In this document: piece after piece, positions 61,217 to 64,000 of the stretch
Layout: the number at the start of each line of letters is the position of its first letter
How positions within the stretch are numbered: the first letter of the stretch is position 1
Assembly: GCF_005405425.1 (NCBI RefSeq)
Contig: NZ_BJEA01000015.1
Span: 26,063 to 90,062, forward strand
From: Lactiplantibacillus modestisalitolerans
GTDB taxonomy: Bacteria; Bacillota; Bacilli; Lactobacillales; Lactobacillaceae
Direction of reading: 5' to 3'
Length of the DNA: 64,000 bases
The notes under the pieces: model-generated
Seen by the model: the letters and a program-made list of their open reading frames with translations, nothing else
The model's database searches: none
Told to the model about the DNA's origin: nothing
Program-made: the position numbers and the translations under genes

Positions 61217-61320
61217 AATTTACTCTCCTTTGAGTAGCTTGATTTTAGATAAAAGGCCGCCCGCAAAATCAGGCCGATACGGTCCACGATTTTTTAGACA
61301 GCCTAATTATTTCAAATTAA

Positions 61321-62127
61321 TTATTTGTTGTCAGACTTCTTGTCGTTGTCGCCTTCAACGGCTTCAACGATATCTTCCATTGAGTCTGCAGACTTCTTAG
61401 CGTCCTTGTTACCCTTGAAAGAGTCTTCAGTAACGTCTTGTTCTTCACCTTGACGACCTTCAACAACGGCATCCGCCATCTTAGAAGTAATCAAACGAAC
61501 GGCACGAATAGCGTCATCGTTTGATGGGATGATAACATCGATATCGTCAGGGTCAGTGTTCGTATCAACCATCGCAACGATCGGAATGTTCAACTTTTGA
61601 GCTTCCTTAACCGCGATTTGTTCCTTACGAGGATCAACGATGAAGATAACGTCTGGAATCCGTGGCATGTCTTCGATCCCACCAAGGAATTTTTCAAGCT
61701 TAGCACGTTGCTTGATTAATAATGAAACTTCCTTCTTTGGTAAGCGTTCGAAAGTACCGTCTTCTTCCATCTTCTTCAAGTCTTTAAGACGCTTGATCCG
61801 CGTTTGGATGGTGTTCCAGTTAGTCAACGTCCCACCTAACCAACGATGGTTAACGTAGTATTGACCCGCACGGGTAGCTTCTTCTTCGATTGAATCTTGC
61901 GCTTGCTTCTTAGTCCCAACGAATAAGATAACACCATCGTCAGCAGCAGCATCCTTAACGAAGTTGTAAGCTGAGTCGATCATCTTAACCGTCTTTTGCA
62001 AGTCAATGATGTAAATGCCGTTCCGTTCCGTAAAGATGTATGGTTTCATCTTAGGGTTCCAACGACGAGTTTGGTGACCAAAGTGGACACCGGCTTCAAG
62101 CAATTGTTTCATAGAAATAACAGCCAT
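61321..62127 (-). CDS. rpsB: Ribosomal protein S2
   Basis: A 268-residue 30S protein: [42 protein letters not shown] and [13 protein letters not shown] Ser/Asp/Lys-rich acidic tail of about 40 residues (ending [10 protein letters not shown]) extends beyond the E. coli form. TTGGAGG precedes the start; a leader of about 110 nt separates it from its promoter. Confidence 0.98.
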   Translation of the reverse strand: MAVISMKQLLEAGVHFGHQTRRWNPKMKPYIFTERNGIYIIDLQKTVKMIDSAYNFVKDAAADDGVILFVGTKKQAQDSIEEEATRAGQYYVNHRWLGGTLTNWNTIQTRIKRLKDLKKMEEDGTFERLPKKEVSLLIKQRAKLEKFLGGIEDMPRIPDVIFIVDPRKEQIAVKEAQKLNIPIVAMVDTNTDPDDIDVIIPSNDDAIRAVRLITSKMADAVVEGRQGEEQDVTEDSFKGNKDAKKSADSMEDIVEAVEGDNDKKSDNK

Positions 62128-62240
62128 GATAAATGTTCCTCCAAAAATTTGTTTTGATCCTCCTCACCGATCAACTGCCGTCGGGACTCTCCCGAGCACA
62201 CCTGACGCCATCACAATGAGTGTGAATTGGTTTGATACCG
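62128..62240 (-). promoter_or_regulatory. rpsB 5' leader with GC hairpin
   Basis: A 5' untranslated region of about 110 nt containing the hairpin CGGGA-GAG-TCCCG. Long structured leaders before rpsB are often S2-binding autoregulatory sites; I cannot match this one to a defined motif. Confidence 0.4.
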
Positions 62241-62246
62241 AAAGTT

Positions 62247-62275
62247 AGTATACCGAATATCCCGGTCGCATGCAA
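62247..62275 (-). promoter_or_regulatory. Sigma-A promoter of rpsB-tsf
   Basis: Minus-strand TTGCAT (62270-62275), 17-nt spacer, TATACT (62247-62252). Confidence 0.88.
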
Positions 62276-62292
62276 GCTATTTCACTGGAAAT

Positions 62293-62320
62293 TTGTGATT
62301 TTCAGAAAGTGTGTTAGAAT
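62293..62320 (+). promoter_or_regulatory. Promoter for the HAD gene leader
   Basis: Plus-strand TTGTGA (62293-62298), 16-nt spacer, TAGAAT (62315-62320), divergent from the rpsB promoter and 18 bp from it. The leader to the HAD start is about 300 nt. Confidence 0.65.
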
Positions 62321-62587
62321 ACAATTTCGCATGGCACCATCGCCCGAATGAACCGAAACGGTAAATCGTGACGCTTCAAAATGGCAGGGCCTGCGGTTAA
62401 CGTAATTATTAAGTACGCGCGGCTAACGCCGCCAAACGGCGCGCCAACCGCCGGCCCCTATTCAGCGTTATGGAAAGTTAAGCGTCCTTTTCCAACGTTG
62501 TTAAGGCTAAAATCACACCGTTCGTGGCAGCATCAGGCCCCCGGGGTCGTTCTGCTAATACCTGAAGAAAGGAACCTGCGTTTTGCG

Positions 62588-62638
62588 ATGCACGTCTCAA
62601 CCGCACCAATCACGCAAACAAGTGTAACTTACTCATGA
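62588..62638 (+). CDS. Possible 16-codon upstream ORF coupled to the HAD gene
   Basis: ATG 62588 encodes a Thr/Ser-rich 16-residue peptide whose TGA overlaps the HAD ATG as ATGA. The HAD gene has no visible Shine-Dalgarno of its own, so reinitiation after this or a longer in-frame reading (from 62381) is plausible. AAAGGA lies 14 nt upstream, farther than ideal. Confidence 0.35.
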   Translation: MHVSTAPITQTSVTYS

Positions 62639-63375
62639 TAAAAGCCATCATTTTCGATCTCGATGACACGTTATATGATCAAAAAAGTCCGCTGATTACC
62701 GCTGTTAATCAAACGTTGCAACGCACGTTAACAGCTGAGCAAGCGAACGTTGTTTTTCAGCGTTTCCACGAATTTAACGACCAAACTTTCAACCGTGTGA
62801 CCGGTCAAGAGCTGACCCTCGAAGCGTGGCAAACCGCGCGGATGCGCCATAGTCTAGCTGAATTAACTTCGGAAGCAGTCACGACCGACTGGGCTATTCA
62901 GTTCCAAATGGCCTATCAACGGGCGCTCACAAACATTCAGCTTTTTGACGGGCTAGCAGCGACGCTTACCCGGCTAAGTCATTGTTTTAAAATTGGCATC
63001 ATTACCAACGGCCCCGCCGCAACCCAGCGGAACAAGTTGCACCAGCTTCAAATTGAACACTACGTGCATCCTGACCATATTTTTATTTCCGAGGAACTGG
63101 GGATAGCTAAACCCGACCCATCAATTTTTACCACCTGGGCGCACCAAGTGGGCGTACGTGCTAACGAGGCCGTTTACGTTGGTGATAACGCCCAGCTGGA
63201 CGTTACCAGCGCGAGTCACGCCGGCTGGCAAACTTTTTGGTTTAACCATCGCGAAAATAACCAGGCGCAACCAGCCGTCATTCCTGATCAAATCATTCAG
63301 AGTGCGGCCGAATTAAACGAGCTCCTCTTAGCACTCGTTGCGGCAGCTGCTCCAACCGCTTGCCCCAATCACTAA
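62635..63375 (+). CDS. HAD-superfamily phosphatase (YjjG/nucleotidase-like)
   Basis: A 246-residue HAD subfamily IA hydrolase. Motif I IFDLDDTLYD (nucleophile and acid Asp), an alpha-helical cap, motif II IITNGPA, a Lys in GIAKPDPSIF, and motif IV YVGDNAQLDV. Members with this look dephosphorylate small metabolites, often nucleoside monophosphates or damaged nucleotides; the substrate here is not decided. Plus strand, monocistronic, with a long leader, no obvious ribosome binding site and a terminator from composite element E. Confidence 0.9.
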   Translation: MIKAIIFDLDDTLYDQKSPLITAVNQTLQRTLTAEQANVVFQRFHEFNDQTFNRVTGQELTLEAWQTARMRHSLAELTSEAVTTDWAIQFQMAYQRALTNIQLFDGLAATLTRLSHCFKIGIITNGPAATQRNKLHQLQIEHYVHPDHIFISEELGIAKPDPSIFTTWAHQVGVRANEAVYVGDNAQLDVTSASHAGWQTFWFNHRENNQAQPAVIPDQIIQSAAELNELLLALVAAAAPTACPNH

Positions 63376-63390
63376 ATATAATAACTAAGT

Positions 63391-63489
63391 TAAGGGCCGT
63401 GGCGACAAGTCACAGCCCTTTTTAGCACTTCCAAGTCTCAATTGTCAAACCGGGTATCGAAAGCCAGCCGACTTTCGATACCCGGTTTC
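63391..63489 (+). repeat. Composite double-hairpin element, copy E (terminator of the HAD gene)
   Basis: Hairpin 1 (63392-63401 / 63411-63420) with T5, a linker of about 26 nt, then hairpin 2 with a 17-bp perfect stem (63447-63463 / 63472-63488). The stem sequence of hairpin 2 differs from copies B and D (GGGTATCGAAAG in place of GTGTGCCAAAAG), but the loop and architecture are kept. Confidence 0.75.
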
Positions 63490-63498
63490 AACAAAAAA

Positions 63499-64000
63499 GG
63501 GTCTATGATATTTGGTGTTGATGGATGAAATCCATTAACACCAAATTTTTTTATTACAAATCAAAAAGGGCATACCGCCCTGTGCTACAATCGAGTCGTC
63601 GAAAACCAATCGAAAGCGAGTGAACAGTATGTCCCAAGAACAGTCTACTAGAGTTTTACTTCAAATTAAAGACCACAACATCAAAAATCTTAATGCCGAG
63701 GTCTCATCTGACGGTGTCATGCGCATTACTGGTGATTTATCCTATGATGATATTGTTTGTCCACGCTGTGGTCAAACAAATATGAGCCATAACGGGCATA
63801 AAACCGCCGTGATTCGACTGCCACGGGTTAGTGAGCGAACAACTTTACTAGTACTTAGGAAACAGCGATTTCGTTGTAAAAATTGCGGTAAAACTTGCAT
63901 CGCTCAAACAACGCTAGTCAAGAAACAACATCAAATTTCTGAAAACACCCTGCACGCCATTGACGCGGCCCTCACGGAAGACCGCACTATGAGTAGTATT
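63499..64000 (+). mobile_element. ISL3-family insertion sequence, left end (runs off window)
   Basis: It begins about 63499 with GGGTCTATGATATTTGGTG, the likely terminal inverted repeat, inserted in an A-rich tract right after composite element E. A hairpin TTTGGTGTTGATGGA/TCCATTAACACCAAA with seven T residues near the end would stop transcription entering from outside. The transposase gene begins at 63629. Confidence 0.85.
63629..64000 (+). CDS. ISL3-family transposase (N-terminal 124 residues)
   Basis: Open to the right edge from ATG 63629. The N-terminal zinc-finger domain of ISL3 transposases is clear: CPRCGQTNMSHNGHKTAVIRL followed by LRKQRFRCKNCGKTCIAQ, four Cys in two CxxC pairs. The DDE domain is off-window. 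The ribosome binding site is weak (GAGTG), as is common for transposases. Confidence 0.9.
   Translation, partial: MSQEQSTRVLLQIKDHNIKNLNAEVSSDGVMRITGDLSYDDIVCPRCGQTNMSHNGHKTAVIRLPRVSERTTLLVLRKQRFRCKNCGKTCIAQTTLVKKQHQISENTLHAIDAALTEDRTMSSI

Noticed and set aside
62381..62638. 85-codon plus-strand frame before the HAD gene
   Set aside because: No ribosome binding site at its start and no recognisable protein; only its 16-codon 3' part is kept as a possible coupling ORF.

Overview
The window reads as a chromosomal segment of a low-GC Gram-positive bacterium of the Lactobacillaceae, most like the Lactiplantibacillus plantarum group. The evidence is PolC, the HrcA/CIRCE heat-shock operon, a dltXABCD locus preceded by a DltE/PbpX2-like D-Ala esterase, an adhesin with a KxYKxGKxW-type signal peptide, and strong AGGAGG ribosome binding sites with frequent TTG and GTG starts. 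The species cannot be fixed from sequence reading alone. Almost all genes lie on the minus strand.

Layout. 1-9639 is one uninterrupted minus-strand reading frame that leaves the left edge: the first 3,213 residues of a giant surface protein whose last 1,620 visible codons are an Asp/Ser(Gly/Ala) dipeptide stalk. 9.8-11.15 kb holds a small membrane protein, a winged-helix-like protein and an AT-rich gap. 11.3-17.2 kb carries prmA-rsmE, a 3-methyladenine glycosylase and a 1,066-residue fusion (Mur ligase-like, degenerate penicillin-binding-protein-like, CapA-like). 17.3-19.9 kb has small genes, a candidate small RNA and a secreted nuclease lipoprotein on the plus strand. 20.1-28 kb has lepA, the dlt operon (including dltX, 49 codons) and dltE. 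28.3-33.4 kb is hrcA-grpE-dnaK-dnaJ with two promoters, each with its own CIRCE. 33.5-36.3 kb is truB-ribF-acetolactate decarboxylase. 37.0-43.5 kb is an aromatic amino-acid operon. 44.0-49.5 kb is rimP-nusA-ylxR-ylxQ-infB-rbfA. Then come polC, proS-rseP-cdsA-uppS, frr-pyrH and tsf-rpsB. On the plus strand are a HAD phosphatase and the left end of an ISL3-family insertion sequence that leaves the right edge.

The most interesting region is the aromatic operon. Its leader encodes an 18-residue peptide with Tyr-Tyr-Phe and Tyr-Phe codons. A cascade of mutually exclusive hairpins follows, ending in a strong intrinsic terminator: by all appearances ribosome-mediated attenuation. The first structural gene fuses an MFS transporter to a complete AroQ-type chorismate mutase. 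The operon also includes a 182-residue prephenate-dehydratase-fold protein that lacks the dehydratase TRF motif and resembles BacA (prephenate decarboxylase).

Two repeat families occupy the intergenic spaces. One is a composite of two hairpins found at five operon 3' ends, with G-U pairs and a changed stem that keep the folding. The other is a MITE-like palindromic element. One composite copy has been split by about 0.5 kb that includes an IS110-type transposase remnant. The nusA operon leader also appears to be an attenuator: a promoter, then a palindrome overlapping an intrinsic terminator, before rimP.
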